A stretch of 64,000 bases of DNA from DATAXI01 sp963756185 (lineage in GTDB: Bacteria; Verrucomicrobiota; Verrucomicrobiia; Chthoniobacterales; Chthoniobacteraceae), in the NCBI GenBank assembly GCA_963756185.1, contig CAVWMS010000015.1:434001-498000 (forward strand). Reading direction: 5' to 3'. The notes under the pieces are model-generated. The model was given only the letters and a program-made list of their open reading frames with translations, was not told where the DNA came from and ran no database searches. The translations under genes were made by a program, and so were the position numbers. Shown piece after piece: positions 1-8,840 of the stretch (within the stretch, counting starts at the first letter, position 1; each line of letters starts with the position of its first letter).

Positions 1-480
1 CCGCGTATCTGATGGACAATAACATCCATGTCTCGATCGGGCTGCTGGCGATGGGCATGACCTATGGCATCGGCACGATTGTCCTGCTGTTTTATAACGG
101 AGTGATCCTCGGGGCGGTGGCGCTCGATTTCATTCGGGCGCACGAGACGCCGTTCGTGCTCGGCTGGCTGATGCCGCACGGCGTCATCGAGCTTCCGGCG
201 ACCATCATCGCGGGCCAGGCGGGATTGATCGTGGCCAGGGCGCTGATCGGCGGCCAGGGCCGCTCGACGCTCAAGACGCGCCTGCGGGAAGTGGGCGGCG
301 ACCTGATGACGCTGATCGGCGGCGTCTCGGTCATGCTGGTCTGGGCGGGCCTGGTGGAATCGTACTTTTCGCAGATCAACAAACCGGTCCTGCCGTACCC
401 GGTAAAGATCGCGTTCGGCGCGACGGAACTGGTGGTGCTCATCTGGTTTTTGAACCGCCGGCTGCCGGAGGAGAAACAGC
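1..480 (+). CDS. SpoIIM-like (DUF95) membrane protein, 3' part
   Basis: Integral membrane protein resembling stage II sporulation protein M; outside spore formers the family has no firmly assigned role. The reading frame is open from the first bases, so the 5' end lies outside the window. Visible are a hydrophobic segment around FYNGVILGAV, the PHGVIELPA motif typical of the family, and a last hydrophobic stretch ending near LIWFLNRRL. The next gene starts at 481 and its ribosome binding site (GGAGGAG, 467-473) lies inside this frame. Oddly, this frame has no stop there: it stays open to 1514 through the whole RDD gene, giving a tail of low-complexity Arg/Ala/Gly sequence that looks like an off-frame shadow. 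A TGA at 482-484 sits in another frame, so a one-base indel upstream is possible. SpoIIM-like and RDD genes are often neighbours, which supports both calls. Confidence 0.75.
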
Positions 481-1245
481 GTGAGCAGCCTGCGAATCAA
501 AACGCCCGAAGGGGTGATATTCTCGTTTGCGCTGGCGAGCCCCATCACGCGCTTCCTGGCGTGGATCGTCGATTGCATCGTCGTGATCGTGGTTTCGACG
601 GCCATCAGAACCTGCCTGGTGGCCTTCATCGTGATCAGTGTGGACCTTGCGATGGCCGCGATGATCCTCTCCTATTTTGCGATCTCGGTGGGATACGGGA
701 TTTGCACCGAATGGTTCTGGCGTGGACAGACCATCGGCAAGCGGCTGCTGAAACTGCGCGTGATGGACGAGCAGGGGCTGCGGCTGCGGTTCCAGCAAAT
801 CGTGATTCGCAACCTGCTGCGGCCCGTGGATTCGCTGCCGCTCTTCTATCTTTTCGGCGGAGTTTTTTCACTCATCAGCCCGCGCGCGCAGCGGCTGGGA
901 GATTTTGCGGCGAATACGGTGGTGATCCGCTCGCCGAAGATCAGCGAGCCCGACCTGGACCAGCTCGTGAGCGGCAAGTTCAATTCGCTGCGGCAGTTCC
1001 CGCATCTCGAGGCGCGGCTGCGCCAGCGGGTCTCGCCGGCGGAGGCGGGGGTGCTGCTCGAGGCGCTGCTGCGGCGCGACGACCTGGAGGCGGAATCGCG
1101 CGTCTCGCTCTTCGCGGAGCTGGCCGACCATTGCCGCGCGCTGGTCCATTTCCCGCCCGAGGCCACGGAGTCGCTCGCCGACGAGCAGTATGTGCGCAAC
1201 GTGGTGGATATCCTCTTCCGCGGAAACCGGCCCGCGGCGAGGTAG
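481..1245 (+). CDS. RDD family membrane protein
   Basis: Membrane protein of 254 residues with an RDD domain (name from conserved Arg-Asp-Asp residues); function is not well defined, transport has been suggested for some members. The N-terminal half holds hydrophobic segments at about residues 22-45, 55-75 and 115-135, with ARFLAWIVD-like sequence (TRFLAWIVDC) and the TIGKRLLKLRV motif between segments as in the family. The C-terminal 100 residues are soluble and helical. Start is GTG at 481, chosen because GGAGGAG lies 7 bases upstream and because it directly follows the SpoIIM-like gene, so the two are probably co-transcribed. Confidence 0.8.
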   Translation: MSSLRIKTPEGVIFSFALASPITRFLAWIVDCIVVIVVSTAIRTCLVAFIVISVDLAMAAMILSYFAISVGYGICTEWFWRGQTIGKRLLKLRVMDEQGLRLRFQQIVIRNLLRPVDSLPLFYLFGGVFSLISPRAQRLGDFAANTVVIRSPKISEPDLDQLVSGKFNSLRQFPHLEARLRQRVSPAEAGVLLEALLRRDDLEAESRVSLFAELADHCRALVHFPPEATESLADEQYVRNVVDILFRGNRPAAR

Positions 1246-1325
1246 GGTTCCCGGCCGTTCGGGCCAGTGATTTGCTCGAAGGGGCATTTTCATCAGAAAT
1301 CGAGCTTTCACAGGCAATTATTCGA

Positions 1326-1354
1326 TTGACTACTTTTAGTTCATGGACTAATTT
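1326..1354 (+). promoter_or_regulatory. sigma-70-type promoter for the AAA ATPase gene
   Basis: TTGACT (1326-1331), a 17-base spacer and TAATTT (1349-1354) match a housekeeping promoter, 31 bases before the ATG at 1385. Inside it is a 12-base direct repeat with one mismatch, GACTACTTTTAG (1328-1339) and GACTAATTTTAG (1346-1357), spaced 18 bases centre to centre, which could be an operator on one helix face. Inferred from sequence only. Confidence 0.5.
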
Positions 1355-1384
1355 TAGCCAGACAAATAATCACACCTCAATCCC

Positions 1385-2596
1385 ATGCCAGTTCCAAATC
1401 CATTCAAACCGGGCGCCGGACACATGCCCCCCTATCTGGCGGGCCGGACGGCGGAGACACGCATGTTTGAGCAGCTCCTCGGCCAGGATGTCATCCTTTC
1501 CAACGTGGTCCTGACGGGTCTCCGTGGGGTGGGAAAGACCGTTCTTCTTGAAACATGGAAGCCGCTGGCCATTTCAAAAAAATGGCTTTGGGTAGGCACT
1601 GATCTCTCGGAATCAACGAGCCTCAGCGAGGAGAAACTGGTGATCCGATTGCTCACGGATCTGTCCGTGGTGACATCCGGAATTATCCTGACCAACCCTC
1701 CACTTCCAACAGTTGGATTTTCGGCCGTTTTGGGGCAACCGCGCACGGAGCGAATGAGCTATGAGAAACTCCTTGAAATATATAAAAACACGCCGGGGCT
1801 GCCTTCTGATAAGCTGAAGGTAATTCTCCAGACTGTTTGGGAGTGTTTGAAGCCGCACGGATTCAAGGGCATGATATTCGCCTACGATGAAGCCCAAACG
1901 ATGTCAGACCATGCAGAGAAGGAACAATATCCCCTGTCCTTGTTGCTCGACGTGTTTCAATCCATTCAAAAGCGGGGAATACCGTTCATGTTGGTATTGG
2001 TTGGGCTACCCACTCTTTTTCCAAAGTTAGTGGAAACGAGAACATTTTCCGAGAGGATGTTCCAAACGATAACATTGGGAAGATTGAACGACCAGGACAG
2101 CCGTGAGGCCATTTGCAAACCCGTTGACGATCCCAGTTGCCCCATTTCAATCAGGAGCGAATCGATAGAACTCATAGTATCGACATCCGGAGGCTATCCA
2201 TTTTTCATTCAATTTATTTGCAGGGAGGTATTTGACATATTTCTACAGAATTTCGATGTCGGGGAACCGGTTCCAACGATACCGATCGATGAAATAGTGC
2301 GAAAGCTGGATAAGGATTTCTTTTCTGGTCGCTGGGCGCGCGCTACGGACCGCCAACGCGAATTGCTATCAGTTATCGCAAGACTGGACAATGCAGACGA
2401 GGAATTTACTGTTCAGCAAATTGTCGCAGAAGCAAAGACGATGGCGAATCCATTTAGCAGCAGTCACGTAAGTCAAATGCTTTTAACATTGATGGAAGCT
2501 GGATTGATCTATAAGAACCGTTACGGACGCTATTCGTTTGCTGTCCCTCTGCTTGGCGAGTTCATTCTTCGCCAGGAACGAGAAAACCATGCTTGA
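1385..2596 (+). CDS. AAA family ATPase (ORC/AAA_16-like)
   Basis: P-loop ATPase of 403 residues. Walker A is GLRGVGKT at residues 45-52 and a Walker B-like MIFAYDEAQ sits near 163-171; the last 100 residues look like a winged-helix region (RQRELLSVIARL ... VSQMLLTLMEAGLI). The N-terminus NPFKPGAGHMPPYLAGR is a motif seen in stand-alone ATPases of this class in phage-like or accessory islands. The gene is clearly AT-richer than both neighbours and uses codons unlike them, and it has its own promoter, so it is probably horizontally acquired. No partner nuclease or integrase is adjacent. A role in defence or DNA transactions is only a guess. Confidence 0.7.
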   Translation: MPVPNPFKPGAGHMPPYLAGRTAETRMFEQLLGQDVILSNVVLTGLRGVGKTVLLETWKPLAISKKWLWVGTDLSESTSLSEEKLVIRLLTDLSVVTSGIILTNPPLPTVGFSAVLGQPRTERMSYEKLLEIYKNTPGLPSDKLKVILQTVWECLKPHGFKGMIFAYDEAQTMSDHAEKEQYPLSLLLDVFQSIQKRGIPFMLVLVGLPTLFPKLVETRTFSERMFQTITLGRLNDQDSREAICKPVDDPSCPISIRSESIELIVSTSGGYPFFIQFICREVFDIFLQNFDVGEPVPTIPIDEIVRKLDKDFFSGRWARATDRQRELLSVIARLDNADEEFTVQQIVAEAKTMANPFSSSHVSQMLLTLMEAGLIYKNRYGRYSFAVPLLGEFILRQERENHA

Positions 2597-2752
2597 CCGC
2601 TCACCCCGATTGCGAGCCGGACTTTCACCCGTCGAATTCAAATTGAGCCACCACCCTCGGCCAAGGCGTGATCGTTCTCTTTTTTTCGATTTTCGAATTT
2701 CAAATTTCCACTTATTGATTCCTCCCCCGTTTCCCATCATCCTCGCTTCCCC

Positions 2753-4069
2753 ATGCCCACGCTCCTCGCCCTAGACATCGGTTCCTCCTCGGTCATCGCC
2801 GGCATTTTGCGCGGCAAAAAAACCGTCCTGGAAAAACCGCGGGTCTATTTCAAGACCCGCTACCAGGGAGGGCGCGTGGAGGTGGACGCGGAGGAAATGC
2901 TGGGCGCGGTGGCGCGCGCAATTGCCAGCCTCGAGGGTGCGGCGAAAAAGGTGGATGCGATCGCGCTGGCCGTGATGTCGCCGGCGTGGGTGGTCCTGGA
3001 CCGCAACGCGCGCGCGCTGACGCCGATCGTCACGCACCAGGATCGCAGGAGCGTTGCCGAGGCGGAGGAAATTGAGAAGCGCATCGGCAAGGCGCGCCAT
3101 TTGCAAATTGTCGGCTGCCGCCCCTTCCCCGGGGGAATCAGCTCGACGACGTGGGCGTGGTACAAGCGCCATGAGCCGGCCCGGTTGAAAGGGGCGGATT
3201 TGATCTGTCATCTGAACACATTCCTGCACCGGCACATGACGGGCACGCGGGCGATCGATCCTTCGAATGCCTCGTTCACCGGCCTTTACCGGACGCTCGA
3301 ACTCGATGGCTGGAGCGAGGAAATCTGCGACGCGCTGGGGGTGAGCCTCGAGCTGCTGCCGGAGGTACTCGATGCGAACCGCATCGCGGGAGTGATTACG
3401 TCCGACGCGGCGGCCAGGTTCGGCCTGCAGGCCGGCACGCCGATGATGACGGGCCTGATGGATGGAAGCGCGGGCATGCTGACCGCAGGCGCAAATCACG
3501 GGCAACTTTTCAACGTGTGCGGGTCCACGGACGTGCTGGCGCTCTGCACGGAAAAACCGCGTCCGCAGGAGCAATTGCTCACGCGGGCGCTGGGGGTGGG
3601 CCGCAAGTGGCTTGCGGTGAGTACGCTCGCGGCGATGGCGTCGGCGATCTATTGGGCGCGCGACCAGTTTTTCTCGGAGTGGCCGATCGAGCGTTTTCGC
3701 GCCGAACTCTTCCGGCTGAGCCGGGTGGGGCCAAAGGCCGCGGGGGGCGTGGTGTTCGAGCCGTACATGGCGGGCGAACGCACCAGCATCGAGCAGAGGA
3801 CCGGGGCGTTCAGGAACCTGACGCTTGCGACGACGCGCGAGAATATTGTGTCGGCGATCCTCGAGGGGCTCATCAAGGCGAGCGCGGAGCGTTTCCCGCT
3901 GCTTCAGGCGACCGGCACGAAAATGCTGCCGACGGTGGTGGTTTCCGGCGGCGCGGACCGGCTGGATAAGTTGATGCACCGCGACTGGCCGGGTAAGTGG
4001 CATTTCCGTTCCGTGACCGACGCGACCATGCGGGGGCTCGGGATGATGACGCCGGAGCCAAGGAGTTAG
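2753..4069 (+). CDS. FGGY-family carbohydrate kinase
   Basis: Cytoplasmic ATP-dependent sugar kinase of the FGGY family. The N-terminal phosphate loop LALDIGSSSVIAGIL, the central MTGLMDGSAGML followed by FNVCGSTDVLALC, and the C-terminal VVSGGADRLD motif are all present in order. At 438 residues it is shorter than xylulokinase or glycerol kinase (about 490-500), and the substrate cannot be told; sedoheptulokinase or ribulokinase-like activity are possibilities. The ATG at 2753 places the family motif at residue 4. No sugar transporter or isomerase is next to it. Confidence 0.8.
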   Translation: MPTLLALDIGSSSVIAGILRGKKTVLEKPRVYFKTRYQGGRVEVDAEEMLGAVARAIASLEGAAKKVDAIALAVMSPAWVVLDRNARALTPIVTHQDRRSVAEAEEIEKRIGKARHLQIVGCRPFPGGISSTTWAWYKRHEPARLKGADLICHLNTFLHRHMTGTRAIDPSNASFTGLYRTLELDGWSEEICDALGVSLELLPEVLDANRIAGVITSDAAARFGLQAGTPMMTGLMDGSAGMLTAGANHGQLFNVCGSTDVLALCTEKPRPQEQLLTRALGVGRKWLAVSTLAAMASAIYWARDQFFSEWPIERFRAELFRLSRVGPKAAGGVVFEPYMAGERTSIEQRTGAFRNLTLATTRENIVSAILEGLIKASAERFPLLQATGTKMLPTVVVSGGADRLDKLMHRDWPGKWHFRSVTDATMRGLGMMTPEPRS

Positions 4070-4087
4070 CGATAGAAAGGCCTGGCG

Positions 4088-4429
4088 ATGGCACATGGAT
4101 TTTTTACGGTTGAACAATGGAAGGCTCCGCGAAAGGGCGCGAAGCCGGAATGGATACCGGTTCTGGAGCTTGATGCGGGAGAGTCGTTGAGCAAGGCGAC
4201 CGCGGCTTTGGAGAAACGCGGGGAGCCGGGGCTCTTTCGCGTAGTGCAAATGCAGCGGTGTATCTGGGCGGAATTGGAAACGCGGGGAAAGTTACGGCTG
4301 CATGGCTCGCACGCTTCCACACCGCAGGGGCTCGAGGAGATCGTGGGGATTTATGAACGGGAGAATGGCCGGCGGCCGGTCGAGAAGGCGCGGCGGGACC
4401 GCGCGGAGGCCAAACGCGGGAAGACGTGA
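4088..4429 (+). CDS. conserved hypothetical protein, 113 aa
   Basis: Small soluble protein without signal peptide or membrane segment; the last 25 residues are rich in Arg, Lys and Glu. Codon usage is like the neighbouring genes. It follows the sugar kinase by 18 bases on the same strand and may be co-transcribed. A sequence resembling a ribosome site (AGAAAGG) precedes the ATG. I do not recognise a domain. Confidence 0.5.
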   Translation: MAHGFFTVEQWKAPRKGAKPEWIPVLELDAGESLSKATAALEKRGEPGLFRVVQMQRCIWAELETRGKLRLHGSHASTPQGLEEIVGIYERENGRRPVEKARRDRAEAKRGKT

Positions 4430-4490
4430 GGCTGGGATTCCCGATCAGTGCTCTGAGCGAACGCCGGTTGGTTGACTTGGTTCAGGGAAG

Positions 4491-4540
4491 ATGATTCAAT
4501 CCGCGTGAATCCATGTTACTCCGCGGTTCCGAATTGACTT
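4491..4540 (+). repeat. intergenic direct repeat, copy 1
   Basis: This segment shares the pattern AATCYGCGTSAATCC, then CCGCGRTTCCGAATTGACYT, with 5282-5332. The two copies lie in the same orientation on either side of the hypothetical gene at 4568-5182. Confidence 0.5.
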
Positions 4541-4567
4541 GGAGCATTTAATAAATTAGGCGGCCGG

Positions 4568-5182
4568 TTATCGCGCCCGGGGCTGCCTCCATTGCGTCCC
4601 CACGAGCATCGATTTCCACTCCACGTCGCTTCGCGCTATATCCGCCAGAGCCCCCTCGGACGCCGCGACATCCAGAACCTTCCCGCTTGGGTCCAGCAAC
4701 CGCACGACCCATTCGAACGTCACCCAGTTCGGCGTGAACTCCTTGTAGCTCCCGTCCGGGCTCCCTCCGTCCAGTGTGACGCTCTCCCTCTGCGCGATGA
4801 TGAGGGATGCCTGCCCAAGGGAATATTGCCCGTGAAGAAATACCACCTCCAGCGTCGCCGGTCCCCGCGCGCGGTCCCACGTCCCATATCTCACCGCAAT
4901 TCTCCCGACCCTCGCACGCGATGCCACCGAGCCGCCGTACATCCCGGTCAGCCCATGCGCGTCAAGCCAACCGGTGACAACGGCCTTGCCCGGGGCCGCG
5001 CTCGGCGCCGGAGCCGCACCCGGCACCGACGACTTCGGCTGTTTAGCGAAAAATTTTGCGTCCGCCGCCCGCTGCGCCGGATCCTGGTCCAGCATCGTCT
5101 GGCCATGGGCCGCGGCCGCCGCGCAGATGAGCATTAGAATTACACGCTTTATCCGGAGTTTCCCAGATAGATCGTTACTCAT
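4568..5182 (-). CDS. hypothetical secreted protein, 204 aa
   Basis: Exported protein of unknown function. Starting at the ATG at 5182 gives a basic N-terminus (RIKR), a hydrophobic core VILMLICAAAAA and a cleavage site near AHGQ, a normal signal peptide; the frame is open 26 codons further upstream but that would bury the signal. A Pro/Ala-rich linker is followed by a globular domain with a motif like GTWDRARGPATLEVVFLHGQ. It stands alone on the minus strand between two copies of an intergenic repeat. No family recognised. Confidence 0.6.
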   Translation of the reverse strand: MSNDLSGKLRIKRVILMLICAAAAAHGQTMLDQDPAQRAADAKFFAKQPKSSVPGAAPAPSAAPGKAVVTGWLDAHGLTGMYGGSVASRARVGRIAVRYGTWDRARGPATLEVVFLHGQYSLGQASLIIAQRESVTLDGGSPDGSYKEFTPNWVTFEWVVRLLDPSGKVLDVAASEGALADIARSDVEWKSMLVGTQWRQPRAR

Positions 5183-5281
5183 AGGTTTTAGCGGCGACTC
5201 TTGAATGAGCGTGCGCGAATGCACTGATTGGTCAAGTTTATTTGGGGCGTCTCCCACCAAGTGTACGCCCCTTCAATCAAT

Positions 5282-5332
5282 TCCCAATCTGCGTCAATCC
5301 GCGGATGATACTTCCGCGATTCCGAATTGACC
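5282..5332 (+). repeat. intergenic direct repeat, copy 2
   Basis: Second copy of the pattern at 4491-4540, including CCGCGATTCCGAATTGACCT. It also covers the end of phoU, so it may contribute to transcript ends; no U-rich terminator is visible. Confidence 0.5.
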
Positions 5333-6099
5333 TACGCCGCGGCGGGCGGTTCGGCGGGTTTTTCCATTGCCGGTTCGGCGGGCCTTTCTCCGAGTAAGTC
5401 GGCGGCGGATTCGGGGCGCTGGGCGCCCATGTGGCGGATGTCCTCGGCGGCGATGGCAAAAACGACATCCTCGGCGATGTTTTTAACATGATCGCCGGCG
5501 CGTTCGAGGTGGCGCGCGATAAAGATGAGGTCGAGGTACTCGGTGATCCGGTCCGGGAAGCGGGCCATCTGGGCCGTGAGCTTTTCGGTGATGTCATGAT
5601 TCATGGCGTCCAGCTTCTTGTCGCGCGCCGGGATGCCGATGGCGAGGTCGACGCTCGATTCCGTGTAGGCGCGCAGGGCATCGCTGAGCATGGCCGTGAC
5701 TTCGCGGTAAATGGGTTCGAGAAAATGGACCTCGGGCAGCAAGGGCGCGCGGTTGAGCTTGCGGGCCTTGCGGGCGATGTTCACGGCCTGGTCGGCGATT
5801 CTTTCCAGGTTGCTGCTGAGCTTCATCGCCGCCACGACGTGCCGCAGGTCGCTGGCCACAGGCTGGAAGCGCCGCAGCAGATCGATCCCGTTTTTGTCCA
5901 CCTGTTTCTCGAGCTGGTCGATCTCCTCGTCGTCGGCGATGGTGACGTTGCACAGATCTTCGTCGCGGTTGAGGAGGCAGCCGAGGGAATTGCGAAGGTT
6001 GCGCTCGCAGAGGCTGGCCATCATGAGGAGGTCGTTTTGCAAGGCGGCAATCGCGACGTCGTACGAGCCCAGGATATGTCTGGAAGGAGCGTCAGCCAT
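5332..6099 (-). CDS. phoU: phosphate signalling protein PhoU
   Basis: Cytoplasmic negative regulator linking the Pst transporter to the phosphate two-component system. The 255-residue sequence has two PhoU helical-bundle repeats; SSNLERIADQAVNIARKA in the first and IFIARHLERAGDHVKNIAED in the second carry the conserved E/DxxxD metal-binding motifs. A Pro/Ala-rich tail of about 30 residues is extra compared with the usual 220-240 residues. It is the last gene of pstSCAB-phoU, two bases after pstB. Confidence 0.95.
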   Translation of the reverse strand: MADAPSRHILGSYDVAIAALQNDLLMMASLCERNLRNSLGCLLNRDEDLCNVTIADDEEIDQLEKQVDKNGIDLLRRFQPVASDLRHVVAAMKLSSNLERIADQAVNIARKARKLNRAPLLPEVHFLEPIYREVTAMLSDALRAYTESSVDLAIGIPARDKKLDAMNHDITEKLTAQMARFPDRITEYLDLIFIARHLERAGDHVKNIAEDVVFAIAAEDIRHMGAQRPESAADLLGERPAEPAMEKPAEPPAAA

Positions 6100-6101
6100 C
6101 T

Positions 6102-6977
6102 TTAACCAAACCTACCGCTTATATAGTCCTCTGTCCGCTTCTCGCGAGGACGGGTGAAAATTTTCTCCGTGTCGTTGAACTCGACGAGCCTGCCCAAATA
6201 GAAAAACGCCGTCTTATCCGAGACGCGGCTGGCCTGCTGCATGTTATGAGTGACGATCACGATGGTGTAATCCTTGCTCAACTTATGGATAAGTTCCTCG
6301 ACCTTCATGGTGGCGATGGGGTCGAGCGCCGAGGCGGGCTCATCCATCAGGAGAACCTCGGGCTGCGTGGCGATGGCGCGGGCGATGCAGAGCCGCTGCT
6401 GCTGGCCGCCCGAGAGGCTGACGCCGGGCTTGCCGAGGTCGTCCTTCACCTCGTCCCAGAGCGCGGCCATTTGGAGCGATTGCTCCATGCGATCCCGCAA
6501 AAACGCGCGGTTGCGGATGCCGTTGAGCCGCAGGCCGACGGTGACATTTTCCGCGATGGACATCGAGGGAAAGGGATTCGATTTCTGGAAGACCATGCCG
6601 ATCCTGCGCCGGACGGCCGCGGGGTCGACCCGCTGCTCGTAAAGGTCCTGGCCGAAAAAGAGGATGGATCCGGCGATGCGCGACCGCGGCACCAGCTCGT
6701 GCATCCGGTTGAGGCAGCGCAGGAAGGTCGATTTGCCGCAGCCGCTGGGGCCGATGATGGCGGTGATGGTGCGCTCGGGGATGTTGAGCGTCACATCCTG
6801 GACGGCCTGCTTTTGCCCGTACCAGACATTGAGGCTGCTTACTTCGAAGGCGTTGCGCAAGGCGGGAGCGGCGGGGGAACGCGGCGCGGCCGCGGCGGGA
6901 GCGGGCTGGGCGGCCGGCTCGGTCGGAAGGGCGGCGAGGGATTTCGAAGCCGGCTCGATGTCCTGGATGCGTTCCAT
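6102..6977 (-). CDS. pstB: phosphate ABC transporter ATP-binding protein PstB
   Basis: ATPase subunit that powers PstSCA phosphate import at the inner membrane. Walker A IIGPSGCGKST, signature LSGGQQQRLCIARAIA and Walker B VLLMDEPAS are intact. It is 291 residues, longer than the usual 250-260 because of an Ala/Pro-rich N-terminal extension of about 40 residues before FEVSSLNVWYG. The extension has no other possible ATG close to the domain, so the long start is kept. Seven bases separate it from pstA. Confidence 0.95.
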   Translation of the reverse strand: MERIQDIEPASKSLAALPTEPAAQPAPAAAAPRSPAAPALRNAFEVSSLNVWYGQKQAVQDVTLNIPERTITAIIGPSGCGKSTFLRCLNRMHELVPRSRIAGSILFFGQDLYEQRVDPAAVRRRIGMVFQKSNPFPSMSIAENVTVGLRLNGIRNRAFLRDRMEQSLQMAALWDEVKDDLGKPGVSLSGGQQQRLCIARAIATQPEVLLMDEPASALDPIATMKVEELIHKLSKDYTIVIVTHNMQQASRVSDKTAFFYLGRLVEFNDTEKIFTRPREKRTEDYISGRFG

Positions 6978-6984
6978 GAAGCGG

Positions 6985-7869
6985 CTACACTCTTACAGGT
7001 TTTCCGCGCGTAATAAAGCGAACGGTGATGTTGAGGGCAAAAATAAATCCGACGAGCACCAGCGCGCCGGCCCATGCCTGCCGGTGCCAGTTGTCGTAGG
7101 CGGAGTTGGCATACTGGAATATCTGGAGCGGGAGCGCGGCGATGGGCTTGGCGAGGTTGTTGTTCCAGAAGCTGTTGCCGAGGGCGGTGAAAAGCAGCGG
7201 CGCGGTCTCGCCGGCGACGCGCGCCAGGGCCAGCAGGATGCCGGTGATGATGCCGCGGACGGCGGTTTTCATGACGATATGGACGGTGGTTTTCCATCGC
7301 GCGATGCCGAGGGCCAGGGCGGCCTCGCGGTAGCCATGCGGCACCAGCACGAGGACCTCCTCGGTGGTGCGCATGACCAGGGGAATCATGAGGCAGCCGA
7401 GCGCCAGCCCGCCGGCGTAGGCGGAGAAACCCCTGGGGATGATGACATGGCCGGCGATGACGATGCCGTGGATGACGACCAGCCCGTTGATGACGATGCC
7501 CCAGATGATCGAGGGCACGCCGTTGAGGATGTCGCACAGGAAGCGGACGGTCCAATTGACGCGCTGGGAGCCGAACTCGGAAAGATAAACGCCGCCCAGG
7601 ACACCGGTGGGCACGCCGATGAGGCAGGCGAGGCCGAGCAGCTCGAGGGTGCCGACGATGGCGTTGGCCATGCCGCCGCCGGTTTCGCCCGGGCCGGCGG
7701 GCAACTGGGTGAAGAAATCGAAATTCAGCGCGGAGGCGCCCATGCGGAGGAGGTGGAAAAAGACCAGCCCCAGCGGCGCCACGACGAGGCAGGCGCAGAT
7801 CAAGGTGAAACCGGAGACGCATCTGCTGAGCAGCTTGCGCATCCCGTGATTGTTGGCGGCGTCGATCAT
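6985..7869 (-). CDS. pstA: phosphate ABC transporter permease PstA
   Basis: Inner-membrane permease, 294 residues with about six hydrophobic segments. The EAA loop reads EVLVLVPHGYREAALALGIARWKT. Typical PstA signature FLCDILNGVPSIIWGI is present. The start overlaps the end of pstC by four bases, so translation is coupled. Confidence 0.95.
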   Translation of the reverse strand: MIDAANNHGMRKLLSRCVSGFTLICACLVVAPLGLVFFHLLRMGASALNFDFFTQLPAGPGETGGGMANAIVGTLELLGLACLIGVPTGVLGGVYLSEFGSQRVNWTVRFLCDILNGVPSIIWGIVINGLVVIHGIVIAGHVIIPRGFSAYAGGLALGCLMIPLVMRTTEEVLVLVPHGYREAALALGIARWKTTVHIVMKTAVRGIITGILLALARVAGETAPLLFTALGNSFWNNNLAKPIAALPLQIFQYANSAYDNWHRQAWAGALVLVGFIFALNITVRFITRGKPVRV

Positions 7870-8837
7870 TGTTTCACGGTGGTTCCGGCAAAGGTCTTGA
7901 GGATGAGCTGCGCGAGCAGGTTGACCAGGATCGTGACGAAGAAGAGGACCAGACCGATCTCGAAGAGCGACTGTACGCCGGCATCGCTGGCTTCGGCGAA
8001 CTCATTGGCAATGACGCTGGCCAACGTGTAGGCCGGCGCAAAGAGCGAAGCGGAAATCTGCGGCGTGTTGCCGATGACCATGGTCACCGCCATGGTCTCG
8101 CCGAGCGCGCGGCCCAGCCCGAGGATGACGGCGCCGAAAATACCCCGTTTCGCGTAACTGAGCACGGCGATGCGCGTCACCTCCCAGCGGGTGGCGCCGA
8201 GCGCGTAGGCGGCCTCGCGCTGCAAGTCGGGCACGGAAACGAGCACCTCCCGGGAGACCGAGGTGATGATGGGGATAATCATGATGGCAATGATCATTCC
8301 TCCGGCCAGCATGCAGGAGCCATTGGCCGATCCCTGGAAAAGCGGGCACCAGCCCAGGGAATGGCGCAGCACCGGCACCGCATAGACACGAAGCCACGGC
8401 ACCATGACGAAAATGCCCCAGAGCCCCAGGATCACGCTGGGGATGGCCGCCAGCATCTCAATAAGCGAAATGACCGGCTGCCGCAGCCAGAGCGGGGCCA
8501 GCTCCGTGAGGTAAATGGCCGTCGCCACGCTCAACGGCACGGCGATGACCAGCGCTATGAGCGAGGAGACGAGCGTGCCGTAAATGAACGGGAGCGCGCC
8601 GTAAATATCGTTGCCGGGGTCCCAATCCGAACTGACGAGAAACCGGAAGCCGAATGTGTGAATCGAGGGGAGCGCGCCGCTCCAGAGCTGCCAGCCGACA
8701 ACGCTAACCAGCAGCAGCACGGTGAGGGCCATGCAAAGGGTGATGCCGCGAAAGAGCTGGTCGCCGAGTCGCGACGGCGGCCGCATCCGAGGCGCGATCA
8801 CCCCTTTTGCCCGCTCGATGATGGCAGCCGTGCTCAC
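7866..8837 (-). CDS. pstC: phosphate ABC transporter permease PstC
   Basis: Partner permease of PstA, 323 residues with about six membrane segments. The sequence has IEMLAAIPSVILGLWGIFV and the EAA loop REAAYALGATRWEVTRIAVL. A cytoplasmic N-terminus of about 30 residues precedes the first segment. It follows pstS by three bases in the operon. Confidence 0.95.
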   Translation of the reverse strand: MSTAAIIERAKGVIAPRMRPPSRLGDQLFRGITLCMALTVLLLVSVVGWQLWSGALPSIHTFGFRFLVSSDWDPGNDIYGALPFIYGTLVSSLIALVIAVPLSVATAIYLTELAPLWLRQPVISLIEMLAAIPSVILGLWGIFVMVPWLRVYAVPVLRHSLGWCPLFQGSANGSCMLAGGMIIAIMIIPIITSVSREVLVSVPDLQREAAYALGATRWEVTRIAVLSYAKRGIFGAVILGLGRALGETMAVTMVIGNTPQISASLFAPAYTLASVIANEFAEASDAGVQSLFEIGLVLFFVTILVNLLAQLILKTFAGTTVKQ

Positions 8838-8840
8838 CGG

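Noticed and set aside
635..1317. Antisense open frames over the RDD gene
   Set aside because: Pro/Arg/Ser-rich composition and full overlap with a well-supported gene on the other strand.
2681..2712. AT-rich TTTTTTTCGATTTTCGAATT stretch before the sugar kinase
   Set aside because: Looks like common intergenic sequence; no clear hairpin of the right form for a terminator and no second copy found in the window.
6246..8031. Long plus-strand open frames over pstB and pstA
   Set aside because: They are shadows of the pst genes, rich in Gly/Asp/His without domains; GC-rich DNA lacks stops in these frames.
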